Of a stretch of DNA of 64,000 nt, positions 45,229 through 56,608 are shown piece by piece. Position numbers and translations under genes: made by a program. The stretch's first letter is position 1; the number at the start of each line of letters is the position of its first letter. The notes under the pieces were generated by a model. That model saw only the letters and a program-made list of their open reading frames with translations. It was not told the DNA's origin and did not search any database. Source of the DNA: Mya arenaria (Eukaryota > Mollusca > Bivalvia > Myida > Myidae); the NCBI RefSeq assembly GCF_026914265.1, contig NC_069124.1, positions 54,393,888 to 54,457,887 on the forward strand. Reading direction: 5' to 3'.

Positions 45229-46290
45229 CTGTATGGTAATAGAGGATGGACAGTATTGTTATAGAGGATGGGCAGTATTGTTATACAGGATGACCAGTAT
45301 GGTAAAAGAGGATGGCCTGTATTGTTATAGAGGATGGGCAGTATTGTTATAGCGGATGGACAGTATTGTTATAGAGAATGACCAGTATGGTAAAAGAGGA
45401 GATGTTCAGTATTGTTATAGAGGATGGCCTGAATTGTTAAAGAGGATGACCAGTATTGTAAAAGAGGATAGGCAGTATTTTTATAGAGGATGACCAGTAA
45501 AGTAAAGGAGGATGGCCAGTATTGTTATAGACGATGGCCAGTATTGTTATAGACGATGGCCAGTATTGTTATAGAGGATGGCCAGTATTGTTATAGACGA
45601 TGGCCAGTATTGTTATAGAGGATGGGCAGTATTGATATAGAGGACGGCGTGTATTGTTATATAGGATGGGTAGTATTGTTTAAGAGGATTAACAGTATGG
45701 TTATAGAGGATGGGCAGTACTTTTATAGAGAATGGCCAGTATTTTTTTTATAGAGGACGGCCAGTATTGTTATAGAGGATGGCCAGAATTGTTATAGAGG
45801 ATGGCCAGTATTGATATAGATGAAGGCCAGTATTGTTATAGAGGATGGCCAGTATTGTTATAGAGGACGGCGTGTATTGTTATATAGGATGGGTAGTATT
45901 GTTTAAGAGGATTAACAGTATTGTTATAGAGAATGGCCAGTATTTTTTATAGAGGACGGCCAGTATTGTTATAGAGGATGGCCAGAATTGTTATAGAGGA
46001 TGGCCAGTATGGTTATAGAGGATGTGCATTATGGTTATAGAGGATAGACAATATTTTAATAGAGGACGGCCAGGATGGACAGTATTGTTATAGAGGATGG
46101 ACAGTGTGGTAAAAGAGGATGGAGAGTATGGTAATTGATGATGGAGAGTATGGTAATTGAGGATGGACAGTATGGTAATTGAGGATGGACAGTATTGTTA
46201 TAGAGAATGGACAGTGGGGTAAAAGAGGATGGAGAGTATGGTAATAGAGGATGACCAGTATTTTATAGAGGATGGACAGTTTGACAAAAG
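45229..46290. repeat. 22-bp minisatellite, about 48 degenerate copies
   Basis: Unit AGTATTGTTATAGAGGATGG plus CC or AC or GC. Copies are diverged (TATGGTAAAAGAGG, AGGACGG forms), and a block near 45640-45800 recurs near 45865-46000. Confidence 0.95.
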
Positions 46291-46557
46291 CGGAGAGCCA
46301 GTGTCATGTTAAACTCATCGCTTAGTACAACGAATGTCAACAACATACAAACCTTCATTGGAATCGATCCATTTTGAAAACGATGTTTCATGTTGATAAC
46401 TGTTCTTGGGATGTGTGTATTTAGTAAAGACCTTTTACTGATCGAATCTGTAATTGACGTTGATTAATTGTTCTTTCCTTTTATATCCATCTTATTATTT
46501 ATCAATTCTAGTTGTATTGGTTTTTCATTTAATATAATCTTGTTCCATATTGTAGAT

Positions 46558-46710
46558 GATTTCCTCAATATATTGTTTTTCTCAATATATTAACTCCAAC
46601 ATAAGAACGATTTCCTCAATATATTGTTTTTCTCAATATATTAACTCCAACATAAGAACGATTTCCTCAATATATTGTTTTTCGCAATATATTAACTCCA
46701 ATATAAGAAC
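46558..46710. repeat. 51-bp tandem repeat, 3 copies
   Basis: Three copies of GATTTCCTCAATATATTGTT, TTTCTCAATATATTAACTCC, AACATAAGAAC at 46558, 46609 and 46660. Each carries an internal CAATATATTG palindrome. Only a few mismatches, all in the third copy. Confidence 0.95.
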
Positions 46711-46794
46711 GGTGACCAAGTAGGCGGAGCTTAACCATGCAATAAGTAGCGTGCGGATAAATTACGACGATGCAAATATATATCTTCAAGCTAG

Positions 46795-46947
46795 TTATTT
46801 ACTGCTGTGCTTGACAATGACAGGTGTAATGTGAAACTCCTGGTCGAGAAATATAGGATTGTTGATCACTTCTATGTGTAATATAAACCTTGGAACGCGT
46901 GCCATATTATCGGAATGAGAGATCCGGATGGAAACAGCAGACACAAA
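46795..46947 (-). CDS. Unknown gene, last exon
   Basis: Fifty codons plus TAA after acceptor attccag. Encodes FVSAVSIRISHSDNMARVP and FILHIEVINNPIFLDQEFH. Phase 0 agrees with the donor at 49894. Confidence 0.5.
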   Translation of the reverse strand, partial: FVSAVSIRISHSDNMARVPRFILHIEVINNPIFLDQEFHITPVIVKHSSK

Positions 46948-49900
46948 CTGGAATATTTCACAAGATACATGATACAATAATCTTTACTTTAACTCTGATA
47001 TATGCTTACAAGAAACATTAGCTCAATGAGCTATTTTCCGACATGAATAATGCATAACATAACAAAACACAACAAAGACCTGGTGACCAAGAAATAAAAG
47101 CAAATAGTTTTAAATAGATACATTGGAGTAAGTATTTACAAAAAAAAACGTTTCTTAATAAATTCATGCATAAAAACATAAAAAGTAAGATGGATTAGAG
47201 CACTGTATACAGTGAAAACATCAACTAGTTCTTCCGACCACATGCGCACGGTTCCTCCTTTTGACATACCATTGTAAATTGGTTAGTTCTTTCAAGAGTA
47301 TATATACAGGATCATTTCATACATGTACATGGGTATTACAGCATGGTTCAGTGATATGTCGTTGGTAAAAATGTTATAATTAATTTTGCTTGCTAAAAAA
47401 TGCTAGAAAGTATTGCTTAGAGGAAGTACTTAATTAATCATGAACTTTAAATACTACCAGATTTTGCTGATATTATTAGAAACAGTGGCGTACAAAGGCA
47501 TGGTTGCTCCTATGATTGGGTCAATCCCTACCTACAGGTTACTATCCAAATCTTTGCCCAGCCACCGTCTTGATATAATCAGCAACTATATCTGTGTAAG
47601 AATGTTAACTGAAAATGCCAAATCGTAACACCTTATCAAATACTTGCCGAAAAGAAACACAGTTAGTTGCATATGTTTGACAAATGTTAATGAGATAAAC
47701 ATTTGAAACAATGATAAATATATATTATCCCTTGTTATTTAATATGATTATTTTTTATTCATATTCAAAATGCCCGCTGAAATCTTTTCTGGTATTTGAA
47801 TGCCACATCGTATCCAGTTGGTGTAGGTAATCCCACTGAAAACAAAAACTCCTTTTCCATGGAGGCAACTGATAAAATATATTTAGTGAATATTATTTAT
47901 AATTCTTACTTTCTTCTCATTTTAAAGTATGAAATGCTTTTTGCACGTTTTGCATTTACTAGAGGGATCTGTACAGGTGCGAATCAAATACTCAATTCCA
48001 TGTAGTTTTAGAGCAGCTCATATCCTTTTGGAGGCTGTTCCATACCTGACTGGCCTCAAATCGGAAAGAGTTCTTTCCATATGTTGTTGTCCTTACTGTT
48101 GGCATATCTACATAGTTTACATATTTGAGAATAAAACTACATGTCTTAAAGCTTCAAGAATGTGAACTTAGTCTGGTCACATACCGTACAGACGTTTGTA
48201 AGTTTCAGCATCTTAACCTGCTCAGATGTAATGTTGGCAAACAAACTATATGAAGCAGATGTTTTGTAAGTTGAGGTGTAATCATTAAAAACATTTGTAA
48301 AGCTCTGTTTTTAATCTGTTCTTACTTTCTCTGTGTTAGTATTGCTACGGAATGCCAAACATCAGGACAGTAGTTTAAATTGGATCTGATAAAATATTTA
48401 AAGATAATAAGATTAGTATTGGTTGTTAAAAATTTGCTTAGCCTTCAAAGGATAGTCACTGGCTTAGCTGAATGTTTGTACATTTAAGGAACCTGGCCAT
48501 CAACGCTTGATAAACTATCTACCTCAGCTCCTAAAAGTTTAACATGTTCTTCACAAATAATAGTGTGATTACGTAAATTGTTCTATTTCTTTTACGCTTT
48601 GAGCCAACTATGATTGCGTGAACTTTGTCAGGGTAAGCCTGCATTTGACTGGAAGTAAACCAGTTTATCAAAATATAATTTTCTTCTTCAAGAGTGGTCT
48701 TAAGAACATCAGGATGTTTATCACACACATAAAAAATATTATTAATAATAAAAGGCTGCCTTATTGATGAAGTAGAAGATGTCATTGAGAAAGACATGAT
48801 GTCTCAGTATTAAACATTGATGCACGTCTTTAGGATGGATTTCCACTCACTGGTAGTTTGACCAAGTTTGATCTGTTGTTTTCTGATTTTAAGATAGCCG
48901 TGCATAAGTTAACATAATGGGGCTAAGACCATATGCATTAATCTTGTCTAAGATGAGATGATCAAGGGACAGGCAGTCGAATGCTTTTCGGCGGTCCATT
49001 AGAACTGCACCTGTATACTGACTGGTATATAGTTATTTTTGATAAAAGGGCCGTCTTTCTTAAAGACAGGAGCTAGTTGTGCTAGCTTAAGACTATTTCG
49101 AAAGTATCCTTGGCTTATGATTTCATTGGCCATGTTTCTGATGAGAACTTCTAAAGTATCTTGTTTGCCCAGTTTGAAATGAAAATCAGGTGACATTTGG
49201 CAGGTTTCCTGTATTTTGTCAAGACTAGGGTGTATATCTTTAGGCTGAGTTCCAGATATTCCAATTTTTTCGGCTACATTGATGTAAAATGAGTTCATTT
49301 TTCGCCACCAGCTTTTCATCAGAAACCATATTTCTTATGTTGTCTTTGAGTATTATTGGATTATCCGATTTATTTGTAGGTTTCTGTGAGAGAAAAGGCT
49401 TAATTGTCTTTAGATTTGGGTATTCCACTCCACAGTTCTTTGAAATAAACAGCTACAGATTTTCTTTTGAGCTTGATTTTAATATTTCTGAACTAGCTTT
49501 ACCAGTTGGTAGTGTTTTGATTTCTGTTATAGGTGTTTTTTGCTTGACGAGGCTTGTAAATAAGATAAAGGTACCTAGAGTCAATGTAAGGGGGTGTATT
49601 TACTGTTGGGGTTTTCAGTTTTAATGGGGCATGCTCGTAAATGTCTTGCTTTAATATATGTTCTTTGGCCCAATACATATCATCCATGTCCTCAAAGATA
49701 TTGACGAGATGGAACGGTGCTTTGGGAAGATGTTTATTAAAATAGTCGTTGTCAATTGTTTTTGTATGACATTTCTTTTCATAAATGGCTCACATTGTTA
49801 TCTATACTAGTTGGTATGAGGCTGTGTCAGTCGTTTAGGCCGCTTCACCATAAACAAAGAACTTCTCGAGAACAGAACATTAAACTTTACTCACTGTTGT

Positions 49901-50164
49901 TACAGCGCATTCAAAACGTTTGCCGCTTTTCGTCTCAACCGACATGTAAATGAACTCGATGTTAGGTCTACTGTAAAAGAAGTTGTACGAGAACACATTT
50001 GGAATAACTGTAATGTCAGCTATTCTTGGAAGAGCTCGTCCTAACAACCGACTGATCCCCATTGGCAAAATGGTACGCTGACAACACGCTACCTACCTTC
50101 ACTGACGCAGACATAAAATGATCCACCTGTGTATATGTGACACCTTCTGGACACGTAGTTTTAG
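46795..50164 (-). CDS. 3' end of an unrecognised gene, at least 2 exons
   Basis: Two minus-strand exons join in phase 0: 49895-50164 (donor ACA/gtgagt) and 46795-46947 (acceptor attccag), ending SSK-stop. The joined C-terminal part reads FYSRPNIEFIYMSVETKSG...CAVTT-FVSAVSIRISHS...RFILHIEVI, a beta-strand-like pattern of the kind seen in extracellular modules. I do not recognise the family. Within the longer exon two good open stretches (CPEGVTYTQVDHFM...SSSKN and ADITVIPNVFSYN...) lie in different frames, so one base too many or too few separates them. The intron holds a decayed LINE. Upstream exons were not found in the window. Confidence 0.5.
46948..47949. other. Intron sequence, nothing else recognised
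   Basis: Part of the last intron of the unknown gene. No further feature. Confidence 0.4.
47950..49760 (-). mobile_element. Decayed LINE (minus strand)
   Basis: Minus-strand pieces in order: a pre-RT linker (DDMYWAKEHILKQDIYEHAP; KPFLSQKPTNKSDN; VSDEKLVA), the RT start (LAQLAPVFKKDGPFIKNNY), motif A region (GAVLMDRRKAFDCLSLDHLI), the region after the catalytic box (KHPDVLKTTLEEENYILINW) and the thumb-like NYCPDVWH motif. Several frame changes and deletions; the catalytic box itself is missing. Lies in the intron of the unknown gene. Confidence 0.8.
49895..50164 (-). CDS. Unknown gene, penultimate exon
   Basis: Acceptor ctaacag at 50165, donor gtgagt at 49894. The frame changes near 50025 (around AAGAATAGCTGAC), consistent with a one-base indel. 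A 19-nt GTAGGT...TTGTCAG segment inside could mimic an intron but is too short to be spliced. Confidence 0.45.
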
Positions 50165-50975
50165 CTGTTAGCTAACATGCACAATCCCGCAGGTTGACAA
50201 TGACTTCGGTAGATCTATTTCATCAGTAAGTGTGGGCAAATGAAAATACATTATTGTTGTCATATAATTGCAGTTGGTATGTATGAACAGTCTTTTTGTT
50301 TGGGGAGGCTTTAAAAACGAATTAAATTTTATAAGTACATAATGATTTGTGATCTGGGACGGGAATGGTATATGAGTCCTTGTATCATCGAAATAGAAAT
50401 ATGCTAGACATATCGTCTTAATAATACACATTAAAGTAAAAAGAAAAGGTCCTCGACATGACTATTCCCTTGATCAATCTGTGGTTTGAAAGTCAGTTCG
50501 AAAAACTTGCGATGTGTGTTTGATATTCCATTGAATGGCAATAGGTGCCTTACAGCAGATATCACTCAAGCGAAATAACTCCTCCCTTCAACCGAAGAAT
50601 ACTTTCGACAACTGATGTCCCTTCTTATGCAGATCAAAACAACACGCGTGCATTTATAAGCATTACACGGGTTTGAAAGATACCTACTTGTGAAAAACTT
50701 TATTTGAAAAAAAATATAATCATAAACTACCAGCTATATTTACTCTAGTGAAAGAAACACGGCCATTAAAAAACTGTAACGTATATCCTTTTAATGCAAT
50801 CATACATATGACAACAACATAATGTTATATTAGGATGACTTCGATCCTGTCATTGGTCCATCGAGTTTCATTGTGTTAAAATGAATGTTGCGGGGTTATC
50901 TGTAAGTAAATCTGACCTAACTTTGGCCACTTAACGACCTATAACGTCGTTTTGATTAGCTTCTTAATTGCATTG
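50165..50975. other. Intergenic or intron, nothing recognised
   Basis: Could contain further 5' exons of the unknown gene, but none could be supported. Confidence 0.35.
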
Positions 50976-51083
50976 GCACTACGCAATTTTTAATGCGGCA
51001 CTACGCAATTTTTAATGCGGCACTACGCAATTTTTAATGCGGCACTACGCAATTTTTAATGCGGCACTACGCAATTTTTAATG
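50976..51083. repeat. 22-bp tandem repeat, 5 copies
   Basis: GCACTACGCAATTTTTAATG plus CG, five times (the last copy partial), essentially identical, so recent. Confidence 0.97.
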
Positions 51084-53240
51084 TTGCAACGCTCAAACCT
51101 CACAGTGTTCTTATAATAATGATATTCCGATATTATACTTTACTTCCCTTTGATAAAATACGAAGAAATAAAATACAAGTTAGATATATTTTTCTTCGGC
51201 ATAGATTCATTACATTATTAAAAAGTATTAACAATCAAAAGTAGTGAGATAGATTAATTTACCAAACATGTCGTGATATAATACATTGTTCATTAAATAC
51301 GGGATGACTACGAAATGTATTTTCATAGACAACACACTATCGTAAATCCAAAAGCAAGGGGGAATTTATAATGGGACCCATGAAAGGAAATTGACTGGAA
51401 ATGTTCACGAGATTTGCCGATACATGGTGACAACAGTAAAGAATTTCTTAAGCTTTTCATTAACCCGGGAATATCCGCCTTTTAATAAAACCAAACAGCT
51501 CTACCGTATGATTGGACAGTGTCTGATTATGGTGCGACGAGCACTAAATTAACTTTACTGGCGGTCTCGCTTATCAGGACTAATCAAATCCAAACATAGA
51601 GGAGTTCTTAGTCCGAGTCAGGCCGTAAGCTGGCCAATTTATATTCTTTGTAGAAATGTCCTAAAATACAATTACCTTATAGATCTGCAATCAGAATGAG
51701 TACTTTTATGAGTATATTCCACCAGTGAAGAACATATCCTTCCCGTTCGTGTATACTTAACATCAAGATATGTCTAATGAAGTACAGAAAAACATACAAT
51801 CTGGACTCAAGTATATTCAAACCCTTTAATACCACTATTTTCGACATTCAAAAGTATTATACAATTATTGTTTTTTTTATAAAATGTTGACTTCGCAACT
51901 GATAATTGACGCACAATATCTTATTCAGATTCTAAGTTTCAAAGCAAATTATCATTCATTTTGTTTTACATTTTAAGAAATTCCAATCAGTAGATTTGAT
52001 TAAACAATCATCGTTAACCCATTGGGACGTAACAAGTTAATTAATTAAATTACGCAAGGACGGCACTGAGTACGTTGTAAAAACAAAGCATAAACACGTA
52101 TATGTTACAGCCAAATGTAACATGTCATTCAAGAAGAATAAAAGATACATGCGTTTTATACGAATTCATAATTTAGATAGGGGAATAGACATTTCCTGTA
52201 TAAACACTGGCGTTGAAACGTTGAAACATGTTCTATTCTTTGTCCAACCGTACAACATGTGTTTATCAATATTTAGACGAATATACTCGTTTGAAACATA
52301 ATTCGTGCTGCAAAATTTGCAGACATCAAAATACGAAAAGTTGTATCATAAGTAAGATTATGAGAGGAAATGAACATGCAACATCATTATCTTTATGTAA
52401 TTGATTAATTTGTAATTTGTTAACAAAAAAGCATAATCCTGCGTAGGGGTAATTTCCACAACTTTTCAAATATCACACAAGGGTGACCAGAGTTGTAAAA
52501 AATCGGAACGTAACAGGGTTTTTTAAATAATTTATTTCAATTCAGAACGTTGCATTCTGTTTATACCATTTGATTTTTTTCGAGATGAATAATATTTAAA
52601 CATTATCATTGTCTAATATTACAAATCGAGGGAATTCTTAGTAAAATACAATGCTGTGTGTTCCGTAAAATGTTGGTTGTCTTGAAACTCGTTTATATTG
52701 TGCACTGCAATCCATCGTAAAAATAATTTCAACATAATGTTTTTATAAATCGCTATCATAAATGTTAAAATAGGAGTTGCTTGCGATACCGTGAAAATTC
52801 ACTATATATGTTTCAGCATGTTGTTATTTTGTGATCAGGCCACGGGCGAAGATAAAATGCCCGTATGGAACTCCTTTTTTAATGGTCATCACATCGAAGT
52901 TACCTCCCTTGTTGAAGACAGTCGTCTGTAGCATCATAGAAACCTTGTCTTGTGGCAATATTTAGAATGCTAATTAACTATTTCTCACTTCAAATGTCAC
53001 AAAAAAAAAGTATTCACGCATCTTTCATGAAATAATGCTCCACTCTCATCAGTACTATTTAAAGACCTTTTTGACTATTAACATAATTTGAATCAATGCG
53101 CGCATATCCATGACAACCACGAGTTATCAAATATCCATACGCATTATTTTCACTACGCACAAAAGAGTTCCGGCAAAAAATACATTTTTATTTAATTTTG
53201 TTTAACTGAGGTGGGAGAAAAAGCATCTACCATAGCCGCT
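51084..53240. other. Intergenic, nothing recognised
   Basis: AT-rich. No open frame of interest, RNA gene or array. Confidence 0.4.
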
Positions 53241-53352
53241 CGTATAAGATAGGTTCATACCGACCCTCGCGCAGGGTGTTTTGCGGAAACTCGGTAAACC
53301 TCGTTTCCCGAAAACACCCTACGCTCGGGTCGGAATTAACCTATCTTACACT
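53241..53352. repeat. Near-perfect 112-bp palindrome
   Basis: Arms of about 48 bp (TATAAGATAGGTTCATACCG, then ACCCTCGCGCAGGGTGTTTT) pair with the complement ending CCTATCTTACA around a short centre near TCGGTAAACCTCG. Looks like a hairpin MITE. Immediately followed by a LINE fragment. Confidence 0.85.
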
Positions 53353-53369
53353 CTCGGTCATGGAAGATA

Positions 53370-54029
53370 CTTATACTCAAACTTAATTCCTAACAAAGCT
53401 TCAGGCCCAGATCAGATAAAGCCTATCATCCTGAGAACCTTTTCGACTTCACTTTCACCCATTCTGAAACATCTCTTCCAAAAGTACATTGACATTGGAT
53501 CTCTACAGGCCCATTTCTCTTTCAATCATGTATTTTGTGCAAACAATATAACATATAATCGAATCCTCTATTTCAAAACACCTTACTTAGATCATTGCCT
53601 TTTATGAACTCCAACATTCCCTTCTGGGAAAAGCGCTCTTGTGTATCCCAGCTCCTTATGCTGGTTGATGATCTTGTCAAATCCCTCCATAACAAAAAGC
53701 AAAATGATCTAAGCAAGGCTTTCGACAAAGTCAGTCATGGGAAACTTTCCCTCAAACTTCATGGCAATGGCATCAAAGGCCCTGTCGTAAAATGGATCAA
53801 AGGGTTTCTTGATAGCTGATGTAAGACTGTTTGTCGAAAACGAGTCTTTGTCAGAAATTCTCCAGAAAGCTCTTTATATACTTGAACATTGGAGGCATGA
53901 ATGGGACATGGAATATGTCCCATCTCAATGCAAAATCTTTCACATAACACAGTTCACTCTTCACCATTGCTTACTAGAATAGGTATCTTCAGAAAAATAC
54001 CTGGGTGCTGATCTTTCTTCAGATATATC
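53370..54029 (+). mobile_element. LINE fragment (CR1/Jockey-like), fused to tRNA-Val
   Basis: Plus-strand pieces: NKASGPDQIKP, then KRSCVSQLLMLVDDLVKSLH, LSKAFDKVSHGKLSLKLHGN (motif A) and a distal YLGADLSSDISW region, in different frames and with the catalytic box deleted. The last codon of the SSDISW motif runs directly into the T arm of a tRNA-Val at 54030. The clade is a guess from the motif spacing. Confidence 0.8.
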
Positions 54030-54051
54030 GTGGGTTCGAGCCCCAGTGGAA
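54030..54051 (+). pseudogene. tRNA-Val 3' fragment at LINE junction
   Basis: Only the T arm and acceptor 3' strand remain (GGTTCGAGCCCCAGTGGAAC plus A). The rest was replaced by LINE sequence. Left edge of the tRNA array. Confidence 0.85.
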
Positions 54052-54350
54052 CAATTCTTTATTTTACTTATTTCTTTGTCTGATCAAGCTAGTCAGTGAT
54101 TTAGAAATTATAATAAGATCAAGTGAAATGTTTGCGGTCAATATGTCAAACCAGTCAGTGTATGTTTACTTTAGGGTGTCGATCTTTTTACAACATATTT
54201 ACAAAGTCCAATCAGAAGCGAGACGGAGCAAAAATCAGATTTAAATTTGAAGAAAAACGCTGGACTTTTCTTACTTATTGCATTATTAAAACCATATATA
54301 AAACTCGTTGAAAAATATTTCTGATGCTTGTTTTGGAATCAAAGTATATG

Positions 54351-54422
54351 GGGGATGTGGCTCGGTGGTAGAGCGTTCGCTTTGCATGTGAAAGGCCCCG
54401 GGTTCGATCCCCGGCATCTCCA
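54351..54422 (+). tRNA. tRNA-Ala (TGC), unit 1a
   Basis: 72 nt, anticodon loop TTTGCAT. One D-loop difference from the array consensus (CTCGGTGG instead of CTCAGTGG), which touches the A box. Otherwise a full cloverleaf. Confidence 0.93.
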
Positions 54423-54488
54423 TATAATTTTATTTGATTAACGTCGTTTGCTTTAATTATATATAAAAGCATAAAAGACCAAGTCACC

Positions 54489-54561
54489 GGTTCCGTAGTG
54501 TAGTGGTTATCACGCTCGCTTCACACGCGAGAGGTCCTGGGTTCGAGCCCCAGCGGAACCA
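54489..54561 (+). tRNA. tRNA-Val (CAC), unit 1
   Basis: 73 nt; acceptor GGTTCCG pairs with CGGAACC, anticodon loop TTCACAC, T loop TTCGAGC. Followed by CTTTTTC, a Pol III terminator. Confidence 0.97.
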
Positions 54562-54870
54562 TTCTTTTTCATTTTCCTTATTTCTTTGCTTTAATAATCA
54601 AGCGAGACAATGATCAAGAAAAATATAATAAGATCGAGTAAAATGTATGCGACCAATGTGTCAAACCAGTCAGTGTACGTCTATTCGTGGATGTCGTCTG
54701 TCGATCTTCTTACAACATATTTAAAAATGCAATCAGGAGCTTGACGGAGCAAAAATCAGATTTAAATGTGAAGAAAAACGCTCGACTTTTCTTACTTATC
54801 GCATTATTAAAACCATAAATAAAATTAACACGTTAAAATATGTTTGTGATGCTTGTTTTGTAAATTATAA

Positions 54871-54942
54871 GGGGATGTGGCTCAGTGGTAGAGCGTTCGC
54901 TTTGCATGTGAAAGGCCCCGGGTTCAATCCCCGTCATCTCCA
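54871..54942 (+). tRNA. tRNA-Ala (TGC), unit 1b
   Basis: Anticodon TGC. T loop TTCAATC and T stem CCCGT (consensus CCCGG) introduce one mismatch in the T stem, so function may be reduced. Confidence 0.88.
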
Positions 54943-55012
54943 TATAATTTCATTTAATTAACATTGATAACTTAACTTATATATTAACATCATCATATAA
55001 CGGCCAAGTCGT

Positions 55013-55070
55013 TGGTTATCACGCTCGCTTCACACGCGAGAGGTCCTGGGTTCGAGCCCCAGCGGAACCA
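55013..55070 (+). pseudogene. tRNA-Val, 5'-deleted, unit 1
   Basis: Begins TGGTTATCACG directly after spacer CAAGTCGT; the 5' acceptor strand and most of the D arm (about 15 nt, GTTCCGTAGTGTA region) are gone, so no cloverleaf and no intact A box. The anticodon, T arm and B box remain. Confidence 0.93.
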
Positions 55071-55371
55071 CTCTTCTTCATTTTCCTTATCTCTTTGATT
55101 AACCAAGCGAGTCAGTGATTAAGAAAATTATAATCAGATCGAGTAAAATGTTTGTAGTTAATATGTCAAACTAGTCAGTGTATGTTAACATTACGGTGCC
55201 TATCTTTTTACAACATATTTTGGAAAGTCCAATCCGAAGCGGGACGGGGCAAAAATCAGACTTAACTGTGAAGAAAAACGCTCGACTTTTATTACTTATT
55301 GCATTATTAAAACCATATATAAAACTCGTTGAAAAATATTTTTGATGCTTGTTTTGGAATCAAAGTATATG

Positions 55372-55443
55372 GGGGATGTGGCTCAGTGGTAGAGCGTTCG
55401 CTTTGCATGTGAAAGGCCCCGGGTTCGATCCCCGGCATCTCCA
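55372..55443 (+). tRNA. tRNA-Ala (TGC), unit 2a
   Basis: Matches the array consensus: GGGGATG acceptor, CTCAGTGG D loop, TTTGCAT anticodon loop, TTCGATC T loop. Confidence 0.97.
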
Positions 55444-55509
55444 TATAATTTCATTTGATTAACATCGTTTGCTTTAATTATATATAAAAGCATAAAAGAC
55501 CAAGTCATC

Positions 55510-55582
55510 GGTTCCGTAGTGTAGTGGTTATCACGCTCGCTTCACACGCGAGAGGTCCTGGGTTCGAGCCCCAGCGGAACCA
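55510..55582 (+). tRNA. tRNA-Val (CAC), unit 2
   Basis: Identical to the unit 1 copy. T-rich terminator follows. Confidence 0.97.
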
Positions 55583-55896
55583 TTCTTTTTCATTTTCCTT
55601 ATTTCTTTGCTTTAATAATCAAGCGAGACAATGATCAAGAAAAATATAATAAGATCAAGTAAAATGTATGCAGCCAATGTGTCAAACCAGTCAGTGTATG
55701 TCTATTCGTGGATGTCGTCTGTCGATCTTCTTACAACATATTTAAAAATGCAATCAGGAGCTTGACGGAGCAAAAATCATATTTAAATGTGAAGAAAAAC
55801 GCTCGACTTTTCTTACTTATCGCATTATTAAAACCATAAATAAAATTAACACATTAAAATATGTTTGTGATGCTTGTTTTGTTATAAAATTATAAG

Positions 55897-55968
55897 GGAG
55901 ATGTGGCTCAGTGGTAGAGCGTTCGCTTTGCATGTGGAAGGCCCCGGGTTCGATCCCCGGCATCTCCA
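55897..55968 (+). tRNA. tRNA-Ala (TGC), unit 2b
   Basis: Starts GGAGATG, which pairs fully with CATCTCC, so this copy has a better acceptor stem than the consensus (A-T instead of G-T). GTGGAAG in the anticodon stem changes one pair to G-T. Confidence 0.94.
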
Positions 55969-56038
55969 TATAATTTCATTTAATTAACATTGATAACTTA
56001 ACTTATATATTAACATCATCATATAACGGCCAAGTCGT

Positions 56039-56096
56039 TGGTTATCACGCTCGCTTCACACGCGAGAGGTCCTGGGTTCGAGCCCCAGCGGAACCA
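56039..56096 (+). pseudogene. tRNA-Val, 5'-deleted, unit 2
   Basis: Same deletion endpoints as in unit 1. Confidence 0.93.
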
Positions 56097-56397
56097 CTCT
56101 TCTTCATTTTCCTTATCTCTTTGATTAACCAAGCGAGTCAGTGATTAAGAAAATTATAATCAGATCGAGTAAAATGTTTGTAGTTAATATGTCAAACTAG
56201 TCAGTGTATGTTAACATTACGGTGCCTATCTTTTTACAACATATTTTGGAAAGTCCAATCCGAAGCGGGACGGGGCAAAAATCAGACTTAACTGTGAAGA
56301 AAAACGCTCGACTTTTATTACTTATTGCATTATTAAAACCATATATAAAACTCGTTGAAAAATATTTCTGATGCTTGTTTTGGAATCAAAGTATATG

Positions 56398-56469
56398 GGG
56401 GATGTGGCTCAGTGGTAGAGCGTTCGCTTTGCATGTGAAAGGCCCCGGGTTCGATCCCCGGCATCTCCA
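56398..56469 (+). tRNA. tRNA-Ala (TGC), unit 3a
   Basis: Consensus copy, full cloverleaf. Confidence 0.97.
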
Positions 56470-56535
56470 TATAATTTTATTTGATTAACATCGTTTTCTT
56501 TAATTATATATAAAAGCATAAAAGACCAAGTCATC

Positions 56536-56608
56536 GGTTCCGTAGTGTAGTGGTTATCACGCTCGCTTCACACGCGAGAGGTCCTGGGTTCGAGCCCCAG
56601 CGGAACCA
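56536..56608 (+). tRNA. tRNA-Val (CAC), unit 3
   Basis: Consensus copy. Followed by CATTCTTCTTCATTTTCC, a weaker T tract than in units 1 and 2. Confidence 0.96.

Noticed and set aside
49289-49624. 111-codon plus-strand frame
   Set aside because: Antisense shadow of the LINE remnant on the minus strand.
50078-50096. A 19-nt GTAGGT...TTGTCAG intron in the unknown gene
   Set aside because: Too short to be spliced in an animal; a one-base indel in a single exon explains the data better.
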